Shown here: positions 48,634 through 60,387 of the stretch, piece after piece | Numbering within the stretch: position 1 is the stretch's first letter | Layout of the letters: each line of letters opens with the position of its first letter | Source: Ascaris suum | Lineage: Eukaryota; Nematoda; Chromadorea; Rhabditida; Ascarididae | Length of the DNA: 64,000 bases | Direction of reading: 5' to 3' | Assembly (NCBI GenBank): GCA_013433145.1 | Contig: CM024191.1 | Location: 4,790,501-4,854,500, forward strand | Notes under the pieces: generated by a model | Seen by the model: the letters and a program-made list of their open reading frames with translations, nothing else | Databases searched by the model: none | What the model was told of the DNA's origin: nothing | Made by a program: the position numbers and the translations under genes

Positions 48634-51445
48634 CTAGCGAGATTTTTCGTACTCAAGTGATGCGTCTTCTTTCCGTTTCTTCATCTCTCTGAATTTTTGC
48701 ATCTTCTCAGCGAAATATTCATTCATCGATAATGCACTTTGTACAATGTTTCCCTCATCGAAATTTATTCGTTTCTAAACATAAATATTCAAATATAAAT
48801 AAAAATAAAACATATAAACATCCCATCCTTGTTACTATTATGCCATTTTTCTTAGAGATGACAATCACAGGATTGAATTCAAGCACAATATTTCAAATGC
48901 AATATATGGCAAATATTTTTGAGAAGAGGGATAGGACGATGGGAGGACAACAAGATGAATTTCTTAGCTAACAGTAAAGGAACAACTATGACGGACAATG
49001 AACGCATTTTGTTCAAGCAGCTCTAGTAGAATGATAAACAACCGAACACTTTCACACGGAGAAATCTTCAGTTTTGCTCATTAAAAAAAAATCTACGTTA
49101 GTTTATAATTTTAATGAAATTGTTGAATTGGATGGCGACATCCTCTCCTCCCTCTCACTTATAGTGTTATCGCTGTTGTATCGCTGATCGACGTCATTTC
49201 ATCAAACATGAGAATAAACTAATTCCGATGGTGAAAGTTTCAGGGCCATCAGAGAAATGCGTCGGTCTTTGCATATGTTACCTATGAATGATTCAAAACA
49301 TAGACTAACTTCTCATACCGTCTTAAGGAGCAAACCGATTACAAAAGTCCTCATACGTACTCTACGAATATGTAAGTGATGAAGAGCACACAGAAAAAAA
49401 TAAATGGAAAGACGAATGAAAACCTTATCAAAATCCGATTGACACTCGATCTGCTTTTCGGCAATATTTCGCCTTTTCTTGCCCAGCACTGCGCATTTAT
49501 CCTCCTCGGAATATTCGCTGAGATCATTGCCACGCGTAAATCCTCGATATCTACAAGTTAATGGATCTTTCCAAAAATATCGCCATCTCGAAGAATTGCA
49601 AAATGTTGCAGCATTTCGATGGACCCCTCAAACTTGTTCCAGATGAAACTAATCCAGAAAGTATCACTTCAACAGTCCGCTTAAGATAATAAAAAAGAAG
49701 AAAAACATCATTATTATAACAACATGAAAGATATCATCATTGAAGTGAACCATTGCAGTATTGTCTTGCTAGGTCCGACCATTTCCCACTATTCACAAAC
49801 GTCTTTTACTTTCCTATAGCAGCCAACAATACGGTAAACATACCGAATCCTCATACGGCTTTTCATCGATTTCTCAGCGTTTTGTTTAATTTCACTGGCC
49901 ATATTTTCGTTGGTATCCTTTTTGGTCTTGTTCAACGATGCAAGCAATTTCGCGAAGTCATCATGATGCGCTACCCAAGTATCGTCGTATGAATGTTTAC
50001 AACCCAAACCTTAAATCGGAAACACACAATGATTCGATTCAAAAACAATCACCTATATCGCCAAGTTATACAACAATTTATCTAACTGTGCACAGAAAAT
50101 GCTTATACGACAAGTAGAATGCAACATTCGAAAAGCACTCATAGAAGCGATGCGAATTATTTATGCATTATTCAGTTACATATTAACAAATAAACAACTT
50201 TTCCCGTATTGTCGAAAATCCATTCCACCACTAAATGGCTTCAATGTCATCTTATAACAATTAGCACTAATTAAAATACCAATCCATTTTAGAAAATCGT
50301 TATATTTGCATGAGACGAAACGAAACGGAAGCATCGCAACATGAACCTTTGCCACTGTGATTGGCCTTCAACCTGAGGTTCTCGTTTCTGCCTTGTTCTC
50401 TCTTACCAAGTCCTTTGCCATTCCTCCAACCCATCCTCTCGAGTATCTTCTTGCCGAATTTTGCATCATCTTCAAAAAAAAAAAAAACCATGCCAATGAA
50501 TAAGATACATTCAAAAATTGCGCTCAATGCCGCTGTCCACACTCACGGTTATCGCAGATACGTCGCTCACTTTCAAAGATCATCAAAGATCTTCTATTAA
50601 ATGATTTATTTAATTTCAACACCGGCTGTCAATTGCGTTATTTCACTTGTGCCGTTAACACATGCAAAAACAGTTGAGGTAACCGATACGAGATTTTCGT
50701 TTATTGGTTAGCTGTTGTCGGTGATTTTCGATGATTGTGTGACTGATTTTCGAGAAGATATAGTCATGTCGAATTCCCTAGAGAAATTTCCGCCTTATAC
50801 GCATAGATTTGTAAGTATAATTCCTTACTATAAAATTTAAAAAAAATACCTTGTTTTCCTCTTCAAGCCGTAGACCTCTTCACCTATAACTAAACTTCTA
50901 GGCATGAGGATTAGACCGTAGATTAAAAAAAAGAATCAGTGCTACCAAATGCAGCATGAAGGAAATGCACATATTGAATTACCTATAACAAGACGAGTTA
51001 ACGTGGTTATCGCGGAAAAACTCCAACTTAGGTTCACAATTTGACTGCAAACAAGCAGCCGGCATAAACAATCCTCAACTTGCTTGAACTCGAAAATTTT
51101 CTGAGTCAATACTAATTCTACTTAACTATCTTTACCTTTATTTGTTGTTGCCTCGGTGAAACTAGATCATCGTATATTCTTACTATAAGTCGATGAAGTA
51201 GGTTGAAATCTGCTCAATAAGTTTCTATCTCCATTTCCATTACTGCACTTCACAACGAACATTTGCCTAAGAATTGCATATTTCTCCTCCCCATCTCCGC
51301 TCCCTCCCTCCCGCCACCCCTCTCGAATGAAGTACAAAAAGACGTCATAATCAAATTAACTTGTGAACATACCATCCCTCCACTGAATATTTTGTGGGTC
51401 AACACTGATCCGCTGCTTACGTCGAGGTTCTGCCAATATCGACAT
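48634..51445 (-). CDS. PINX1-like G-patch protein, complete
   Basis: This is the orthologue of PINX1 (Pin2/TERF1-interacting, telomerase inhibitor; yeast Gno1), a nucleolar G-patch protein that activates an RNA helicase in ribosome biogenesis. Five exons join in phase: 51445-51373, 50469-50347, 50009-49844, 49550-49424 and 48774-48634, giving 209 residues. It begins MSILAEPRRKQRISVDPQNI, matching the conserved PINX1 start. The G-patch follows at about 26-71 (KKILERMGWRNGKGLGKREQ). The PINX1-specific block comes next (DDTWVAHHDDFAKLLASLN), then YRGFTRGNDLSEYSEEDK. The tail carries the SALSMNEYFAEKM motif and ends in basic residues. It is shorter than human PINX1 (328 residues), mainly in the tail that contains the telomerase-inhibitory region, so a ribosome role is safer to infer than a telomerase role. 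Donors are GTATGT, GTTCAT, GTATGT and GTTTTC. Confidence 0.92.
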
Positions 51446-52754
51446 TTCCAGTACCCTGAAATCGAAAGCATAACGTTGAAAGCTAACCGGACAAATGTGT
51501 GGCAATGAACAGATGTTGGATAATGCAAAAAGTGCACCCCCACCTACTCCCACACTCCCACCGCGCCCTCCCCCCCTTAGGTGTAGAACGATATCTACGA
51601 TCCCAGCATAAAAACGATGTTAAACATCATAATATGCACATAACAAAAAATAATCCTCTTCGAAATAAGCGACAATTTTCGTTGTTCTTCTTGTTGATTC
51701 TAGAGATATCATATTCACCACTTAAAGAGAGCAATAAACCCCGAAGTGTTATTGTTCTTCATCACATAAAAATCAGATTTTTCATTGATTTCGCTATATT
51801 TCATTTCCCTCAATATTTCAATCGATCGCAATAATAAAAACTACAAATATTAAAAAAAAACTTTTTTTTTTGTTAAGTATCAAAAAATATTTTCATTCTT
51901 TTTTCTTTTCTGAAACTCAAAATACAATTGGCAAAAACCATAAAAGAAAGCGAATAAAAATAAGCAACCCATTTATTTCTTTTCAATTATTCAACAAATT
52001 TGCAAATAAATAAACAAATAAACAAATCAATAAATCAAGAAAAATAACAACACAGCAATAGAGATATCGAATGATAGTCTCACATATATAATTCAAATAA
52101 ATCTCAACAATCACCATATCGCCAATAATAAAACGCATAATTAAAGAAATTCAAAATTATACCCATCCAAATAACAAAGAAAAAAAAATAATATAAACAA
52201 AGAAATACGATGTAAAAAAAAAACTCGATCCAAATAATAGATTCGTTGAAACCCGTCATTGGCAAGCATGCTACTTAAGTCAGTATCATGTACGGGATAT
52301 GGCTCAACAAACAGTACAATAAAATTTCATTACAGCTATAAGAATATTCTTAGCCTTTATCGAATACCTAGCAAATACTACTATCACAAAAAAAAACCGC
52401 AAAAAAGAAACCAAAAAAAAACTTCTTCTGAGGAAGAATGCGATCAGCAAAGCGATATGTTTAATGAAACGAGTGAGAATGGCGAATTAATCGTATATTA
52501 AAGTATTAGATTTTTATAGAGACCCAAATTGTTTCCACATTTCAACTCATTCATCTCATTTATAAAAGATAAAAAATATCATCGAAACGAGCATCTTTCT
52601 TGCAGTTTTCAATCATTCTCTTCTTTTACGCATAGTTGAAATTAATACTGCAAAGTGAAAGCTTTCAAATGTTATGGCAATTCTATAATGAAAAAAAATC
52701 CAAGTAAACTGATTGTACGATTTCATATCATTAAACGTGATCGACGTTGCGCAA

Positions 52755-52839
<85 letters not shown>

Positions 52840-53194
52840 GTTCGTTTCGAACGTGTATCTAAATAACAACATATTATAATGACAAAGTCTTTCGTTCGTT
52901 TCTTAAATATTCTCAGCTCAAAACCATTCCTCTACTTCCACTGAGCACTAAAAACGATGAAATATGGAAAAAAAAAAAACTCTAAGATCATCTGCCAAAT
53001 GGATACCTGCTATGTTCATATACATCGAAATAATAAGGTAATCCGATAAATGTCAAAAATAGCCTCAGTGAATTCAAATAATCATTTCATGTGAACTTGT
53101 AATTTACCTTTAAAGTCTCCTAACCCATCGTATGTGCTATGAGTAAATATTCAACGAAAAAAAAAACACACTTCCATTAAACACATCGAGATTT
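51446..53194. other. Spacer between pinx-1-like and TMPPE-like genes
   Basis: The plus strand is A-rich, consistent with the 3' flank of the minus-strand TMPPE-like gene. A plus-strand frame starting at an ATG at 52268 (77 codons, ending ETSENGELIVY) has an acidic tail but no other support. Confidence 0.5.
52758..52838. repeat. (AT)n microsatellite, about 81 bp
   Basis: Uninterrupted alternating A/T, the third such tract in the window. Confidence 0.97.
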
Positions 53195-56100
53195 CTATGC
53201 GCTTAATTTGAGTTTAATAATCCAAATTTGCGACATGGCGAGCATTTTCATCGGTGGGCCCTGATAGAGGGTGCCGGCTGATACAAAAAGCCGTGTATCT
53301 GGCGATATCTGATAAATACCATAGAAATATGGCAGCATAAGAAAAGCGAGAGGCGCAAACGTATAGAACTGACCAACATGAGTGTGACCTGAAGCGAGCA
53401 CTGATCAGGAGAACACCAACAATGAATTGGAGTGCTCGATGTCGCTATGATAGCAGTCTCTTACTTCCACAGAGTACCGTCAAAGCAAAAACAGTGATTA
53501 CAGTTGATTAGCATTGTTGGTCTAATCCGATAAGGTCTAAGATGTCACTGGAAGTGAATGCACATAAAAACACAAGTCCTAACTGATACACTTCTAGGGT
53601 GGCTAATCCTAGGCCTCTGCTCGCTCGTCACCTAAACTATGCTGAAGAGGATGTAATTTCAACTTACTATGCCAAAATTTGCCACTCCAACAAGGTAATG
53701 GTACCCTTCGCCTCCCAATGGATTAGTAAATTTTTCAACATAACTGCGGCTTCTCTAACATTGCAGTTACTTCTGTTTCAACGTTTCGAAGTGCACATAT
53801 AAAAGAAGTCTATGACTAGGCGGGGAAAAACGTTATTCCACCAAACATAGAACGGAAAACAACAATAAAATGAAAGAAGTATAGAAGTTCTGCAATCTTC
53901 TGAAAAGGTGTCCAATCATCTTTCCGCTTGACCTAAGTGTTAGAAGGAATAACCATTATCTTCTAATAATGCTGTAAACAATATCCACTGAAAGGTATAG
54001 ATAGTGTTAGTTTCTCTTCAATCTCTATAACTGATGATTTCGACTCTAAACCAATATGACCTTCTCATCGCTTACCACTTTTCTATATCTTTGCACTGTC
54101 TAGTTATAAAAATTACGTGCAAACAAAATTTCGTGCACAAAACGACGCTTTCCAAATCAGATTATAAATTTGCTTTTTTCTTCTTCTTCAAAAAAAAGCG
54201 CGACGAAAATTTCCAGTTGGAAAACCAACCTGATAAAATGAGATCAACACGGAGATTTTCACTATTGAAAGTGATATCTTTAGCGGATGCTGGATTATGC
54301 GATAAAACAATGACCGGCGCAGATTGATCACATCCTCGAAGAGCGACTACTGCATCAAATTTATGTCCGTCAATACTGAAAAATTTTTTAAAATTCAAAT
54401 AACTTTCTCAAATTTTCAATTTCTTCGATATATTCTTCAAAAAAAAGTGTTATAAATACATCTCCCATTCATTACTATATTACTCATTACTCGTTACTTA
54501 CTCGTTAATGAATCTCTTACTACAAAAAACTTTTGCGGATATTTTTTTTTTTTGCAATGCGATATATAGTGGATGAAAAGCTCTATAAAAGTTACAATTT
54601 TCATATTTGAAGCAAATACAACAGAAAATGAATAGACAGAGGATGACATCAAAGAGAAGCAATCTCAACAAAACAATCCACAATTGGATCGCAGAAAATT
54701 TTCAGGATATAGCTGAGGAATATCTTCGTGCGTCGATAAATTTAGACACGATCATATTTAAGTAAATGCAATTAACAGTGATGAATAGCGATGGATATAA
54801 TTTCCAATAAGAAACCAAAAAGATAAACATGAATGAAAAGGACATTCCATGAATATATTTAATTCTTAGTCGTAATTCCAATATTGACGAAAAATAACAT
54901 TCAAATATTTGCCGATTACATTCATTTCATTACCACCATTCAATATTTATTCAAAATATCAAGCAAATATATATTTAAAAAAACGTCATTTATACGAAGC
55001 GAAAAGAAGAAAATGAATGAAGAAATATTCATCAACGCTTAGAATTCGCCCAAATTAAGCGCACTAACATTCTCCTATCTAATAGTTTTCCTCCACGGCA
55101 AAAATGAAACCCGAATCGACTTAACTGTCGTGAAAAAAATTCCTTTAAAGCTTGATAGAAATATAATGCCCTTAAAATAAATTTAGAAATTTCATTCCTT
55201 ACCGCATCAGATTCTATAAAAATCCTCACCATTTCATTTATTCGAATTTCTAAATTAGGGACTTTAGGCTATAGTTACGATACTTTGAACTTATAATTGA
55301 AAAAAAAAGCACAAAACAACGACAAAAACAATCTCATAATTCGATAATGACACGTTCTGAATGACACAAAAAATATCCTTATGCAGCATCAAAAATGAAG
55401 AAATCTTTCGAGAAGAGCTCTGTCAATAACGGAAAATAAAATCAAAAAAAAAAAAAAAACGAACCCACTGCGACCGCTGGAGTAATCGTTCACGCCGGCT
55501 ATACAAACACCACTTATATTAAAATTCCTGTAAAATGTTTTTATCTCATTCAAACCTCGTGACTGGCTTCCTCTCACTTTCGTCACCTTATTTTAGACAG
55601 ATAGTTCAAGATGTGGAAATATTATCATCATCTACAAATTAGTGATCGATAAAGTCCATCATATAACAATCGCCGAAAATCTATGAAGTAGAAGCATAGA
55701 AGCTATTGAAAAAGTTTACCTATTATCGAGAACATGCACACCAAATGCTTTGAATTGTTCGATCCATTCGAGCGCATTCCCATAATAATATTCATGATTA
55801 CCCGTTACATAGAAGGAACCAAACTTCGATTGCAGATGCCTGCAATGAAAGTAATGAACAATGAAGCGGAAAATGCGTCAAGCAATGAATCAATCCTCGA
55901 AAACTACAAAGTGCATAATTGCAAATAAAGAATAGAAGAGATAATATAAGAAAAGTATATATACCAGAAAATGGAAATTTCGATAAGAGACTGCCGAGAT
56001 TTGTAAAAGACAAAAAAAATTGTGCCATTGCAATTAATTTATCGCATCTTAAGACGGTTCGACTGCTTCATATTAAGTCAATTCAAATTGCTCTCTTAAA

Positions 56101-59100
56101 AAGTCTCTCCATCTATCTTCAGAATAAGCTAGAACTCATCTACTATCTGCCCTTAATTCCACAACTATTGTTTAAAACTTAGATGAAATAAAGATTGCAC
56201 AAAACTTTATTGGTCTGAGTCGACGCCAAATGTCGGGTCGAGGTGCGTCAACCAGATCACCAACCAAAAATACCGCATCAACAGCCTCAGAATTCACACG
56301 ATCAACTATCTGAAATAAAATCAACCACCAACTATGAACCCGATATTTTATATTGCTAGCAACATTCAACCTCAATAAACTTAAGCTCTGAAGCCAGTGT
56401 CTGCTACTAGGTGACTCGCTGGGAAAACTGCTTCGGAACCTTGACTTGACGACCTATTTTAAAGCTTTTGGATTAATGCCTATGTCTAGGTAACAAGAGT
56501 ATCAATCAAAGATTGACGAATTCATCCAATACCTCATTACGCATTATATGCAAAAAAATTGCGCCTGAAATGATGCCTCGAACGACCGTTGGAACCAAAA
56601 TGACGACTTTTTAAACAACACATATACAATTTGGACATAGTCATAATATTAATAATTTTTTGCGAATCCAAACTCATTCACAACGATGTAAGTAAATGAA
56701 AAACAAATAAATCGACAAAAATAGAAAAAAGTAAATAAATCTATGAGAGTTGGTTTCATAGTGTTAACTAAAAATACCATTACGATGCAGAGGGAGAGAA
56801 AAGTGAATAAAAAAAAGATAACAAAAGAATGAATTCGTCTTGTAAATTTTTTTCCGCAATGAAATAGCCATATTACTGCAAGAGTGCGATAAAAATCAAC
56901 ATACCTTCGCAACATGTTCCTCCTCGACTGCGCCACCAACGTGAATATCGGATATTAAAGCGAATCGAATACCATCCGCCTCTTTTGGCAAATCTCTTAT
57001 AGTAAACACCTGCTCCTGAAATCAATGCTGAGATAGCAATCGATGATATTCCTGGAAATATCAGCTTTAAAATCCAATAGCGTCTATTCCCAAATGGAAG
57101 AACAACAAAAATATCTGATCAACCAATTAGGACTTCACTCAATGCTTTTTTTTTTTAAATTGTAGCCACTATTTAAAATCTTGAAAGTCATTTCACTCAA
57201 AAATTTCAAATATCCTGCACACCTCAATAAAACCGTCTAATACACCTTTATTCTGCTCTTGAAACGAAAACGTCATTTACTAATCAATGAAAACGTGATT
57301 CGATCACCTTTATAAGTCATCAAACAACTATAACACCTTGAATATAGTTGCACCGAAAATTGAAATTCCCATTACATGCTTAAAATTGCATTGAAAAATT
57401 TTTATCGCTCATCCACTCTTAGAAAGGACAATTCCGAATACGAGAAACGCCATTGACAAAAAAAATAAATGAATTCTATAGTGAAAAATAATCTTTAAAG
57501 CGCTCAACTATTTTACGCGTCAAATGGCCATTTAGCCTTTCACATTATATTACCTATATTCCAGAAAAAAAAAATCTTCACATCATTTTCCCATAAAAAC
57601 TTTTTTTTTGAATTTTTAGGAAACCCTTTTCAAAAAAAAAAAAAGAAAGAGTCGATTTCAAGAGCTCAAGAGCTAGATTTGAATTATTTATACTTACCTT
57701 GTGCTTATTCCGTCTATGCTGATATATTAATTCGTCAATTCTAAACGACCAAGAATCAAAAATTTCTCCACATTATATGTTTGAGTAATTGCTAAAACTT
57801 TGCTGAACTTAAGATCGTGATAGTGAAAATTGACCTTTACAATGAGCATATTACAGCAGAGGAAAGTTATAAGCGATAAAGAGACACCGACGACCACCGA
57901 AAATACGACTTGAGCACGAGTATCACCAAACAGCCACCTGAGAAACGACCAACGATATAGGATTTTCATAAAAGTCCGACCGGATGAAAGCCTCTGAAAA
58001 CAAATTTCGATCAGATGCAATCCTTTTTCGCAACATCCTTCACAGACCCACATATCAGCGCTGTTTTCTGGCATGAAACCGATTGGAAACCTTCAACAGT
58101 ACCCGCGCTCACGAATATTCGCTCTGGTTGGAAAGTCACCCACTGAAGCATAGGTCAAGAACCCGCTGGCGTCATTTGAATCGATGATCCCCAATTCGGC
58201 GGCTAGTCCAGAAAGTGTATAGCCTTTTATGTTGCCGAGGCGGCGACTTGGGAGATGAGGCTACTAAATCATCGCCCTTCCCCCACCCCCCCCCCCCTCT
58301 CCCCTCTTCCCCAAGAGCAAAACGGTTCTAATATTCGGTGGTTAAGACAGAAAGTCTACGGCTGCCGTCGACGGGCGACTGATATCGAAAACCATCGGGA
58401 ATCCCCGAACTAACCATGCCATGCACTGTTGGTACATTTTATGCAGCCCAACAGGTATGATAACTAATCGACTGACTGTGTATATTAAGTTTCAGCCTAA
58501 TTCCCTTTCAAAACGACCATTTACCTCGTTTCTTGAGGAGTATTTACCACAGTGCAACATCAGCTGCAGCTTATATCGGTCACTCGTTGTGAGAGAACGC
58601 TGATGAGTTAGGCGTTTGTCTTTGGGACTGAGTTAGACGTTTCTTTGAGCAAGCTAGCTAGTGAAACAAAACGAATTTCAAACAAATCGAGATATGACTG
58701 GTTAGATACTGGTTGTGACACAATCTTGATTAGTTTGGAGGTTAGGGGAGCGCTCAACTCTCCTCTATACTCACCTGTTGCACTATGAGGTATGCTAATA
58801 AAATCCTCAACTCAAGGATGCGCATACTGTTTTACATGCAAAAGTATTTTAGTTATAGTATTACTATCGACATGATTCATTAACTTGCTTCAGCAATAAT
58901 TGTACAAAAACTTACGGTGATGAGATTAATGGCAACAGAAATACAAAAGAGCCCAAAAAGAATCGCAACCACATAATTCCAAACGCCGAGCGCAACAAGA
59001 GAAACTCCAAAGAGAACATTTTGCACCGGACGCCCAGCCCAATATAGAGGATATGCCATCTGTGCCAGCAATAGCCAAATGATGATACCTGCTGCGACAA

Positions 59101-60387
59101 CGTAACGCAATACCTGAAATCAAATCGAATGCCGCGGATTGCAAAAGAAAGAAATTCTTTTTTTTTAAACCGAAGGTCTATCACCTGGCTCATTTCGCTG
59201 TCACAGAGCTTCTTCACTTGCACACTTCAAACAAGTTTTGCACGATTAAAAGGGAATTAAAATGGAAGATTTTAAAAACGCAAAACATTATATTGGCATG
59301 CCGATAAATAAAAAGATGATCGAAAAAAGAAGCAGCTGGCTTGATGAAGCCAACAGCCACAGCGTACCTCAAAATGACCGATGATAGAGATCGTTGGTGG
59401 CAACACACTAAAAAAAAAACTCACTAACTGAACAAATGGTAGACAGAGTGAGTCCTGTCAAAAAAGTAAGAAGGACATACATGATTGGAGGAATTCGCTT
59501 GCAACCGCTTTTGCCGCGTTGGTATGTCATCCGGTACATCCATAAACGTCATAAGCCTGAAGTAGGTGAAGATACTAAGAAGGCTGCTTGTTAATTCGAA
59601 CTTCACTACGGCCATCATCCGAGATCGATTACCCTTCACATAGCCAACACCTTCGTCCACCTATAAAGTCGATTTGCACAAGGCGCAAAACGGATAAGAA
59701 GCCATAACCGATCCATGACAATAAACCTCTCCACCTCCCTTTCCTTCTTTTTTTTTTTTTGCAATCCAAACAGCTCATACCATGTCGCAAAAAAATAAAC
59801 ATACCATTATTTTAAACAATTATATACCTCTTATAGAAAAGAAATCTTTTCATTATTTACGCATCAGTAATGAAGTTGCTAAAATCAAGGAAGCTTATCC
59901 CACTTCTCCTTTCTTTATGAGATGATATTCATCAAAAATCATAGTCAATGAAAGTACAATTTCTGTTACAAACAATTTTTGGCCGATTTATAAAAGGCAT
60001 TCTTTAATTTGTTATTTAGGACTAGAAATCCCAATAAAACAGGATATCGCATTAAAATATGAGAGTTTATTCTCATAGCGTTTGTGTGAACCAATGCACC
60101 ACCTCCTTAAAATGAAATGCAAACAAATAGAGGCATATTTAGAAGATCAAAGACCACATGCAAACAAATTTGCACAATAATGACTCATTGCACATTAATA
60201 TCTCATTTAAATTACCCAAAGAAGTTCCCTATCATTTTTCCACAGGTATCTTCAACGAAGCATTGATACTTCCTAAAATCAATCGACTTGAAATGCTTAC
60301 GAATGATGGCGCCAGATAGCTGGTTATAACGTAGCAGCAACATATGAGAATCACCGCAACAATAACACACCTATTGCAAGGTTCCAT
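53195..60387 (-). CDS. TMPPE-like transmembrane metallophosphoesterase, complete
   Basis: Orthologue of TMPPE, a membrane-anchored calcineurin-like phosphoesterase of unknown substrate. Eleven exons join in phase: 60387-60301, 59660-59481, 59113-58916, 57993-57835, 57718-57698, 57015-56905, 56309-56206, 55839-55720, 55527-55465, 54375-54230 and 53388-53195. They give 460 residues, against about 450 in human TMPPE. The N-terminal half holds about five hydrophobic segments (near 7-27, 45-62, 92-112, 118-155 and 183-206). The phosphoesterase metal motifs follow: DIH (238-240), GDLVD (269-273), GNHE (300-303), LSHNP (H374) and GHTH (397-400). All metal ligands are present, so it should be active. 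Exon 5 is a 21-nt microexon (HRRNKHK). A TTGCAG acceptor lies 7 bases before the ATG. One donor (56206, AAA|GTTTTG) is weak but forced by phase. Confidence 0.93.
58278..58312. repeat. Polypyrimidine/C tract
   Basis: A C-dominated tract (CCCCCACC then a run of C, then CTCTCCCCTCTTCCCC) inside the intron after the third TMPPE exon. Confidence 0.8.
59345..59406 (-). pseudogene. Vestigial duplicate of TMPPE exon 3 start
   Basis: Within the intron before 59113 the minus strand reads VILRYAVAVGFI after a T-run and TAG. The true exon begins VLRYVVAAGII. About 24 of 34 bases agree. The copy cannot be spliced in phase with the preceding exon, and the frame that fits exon 3 is not the matching one, so it is taken as a decayed duplicate. 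Confidence 0.35.

Noticed and set aside
52268..52501. Small plus-strand gene ending ETSENGELIVY
   Set aside because: A real ATG and acidic tail, but Lys-rich low complexity, no splice or homology support, and it lies in the 3' flank of a minus-strand gene.
59214..59408. Extra TMPPE exon containing VILRYAVAVGFI
   Set aside because: It cannot be entered in phase from 59481 without a stop, while a direct 59481 to 59113 join is in phase. Kept only as a ghost exon.
60200..60225. Similarity to spliced-leader RNA (AATTACCCAA)
   Set aside because: The match is short, and the rest of the leader, its donor and the Sm site are absent.
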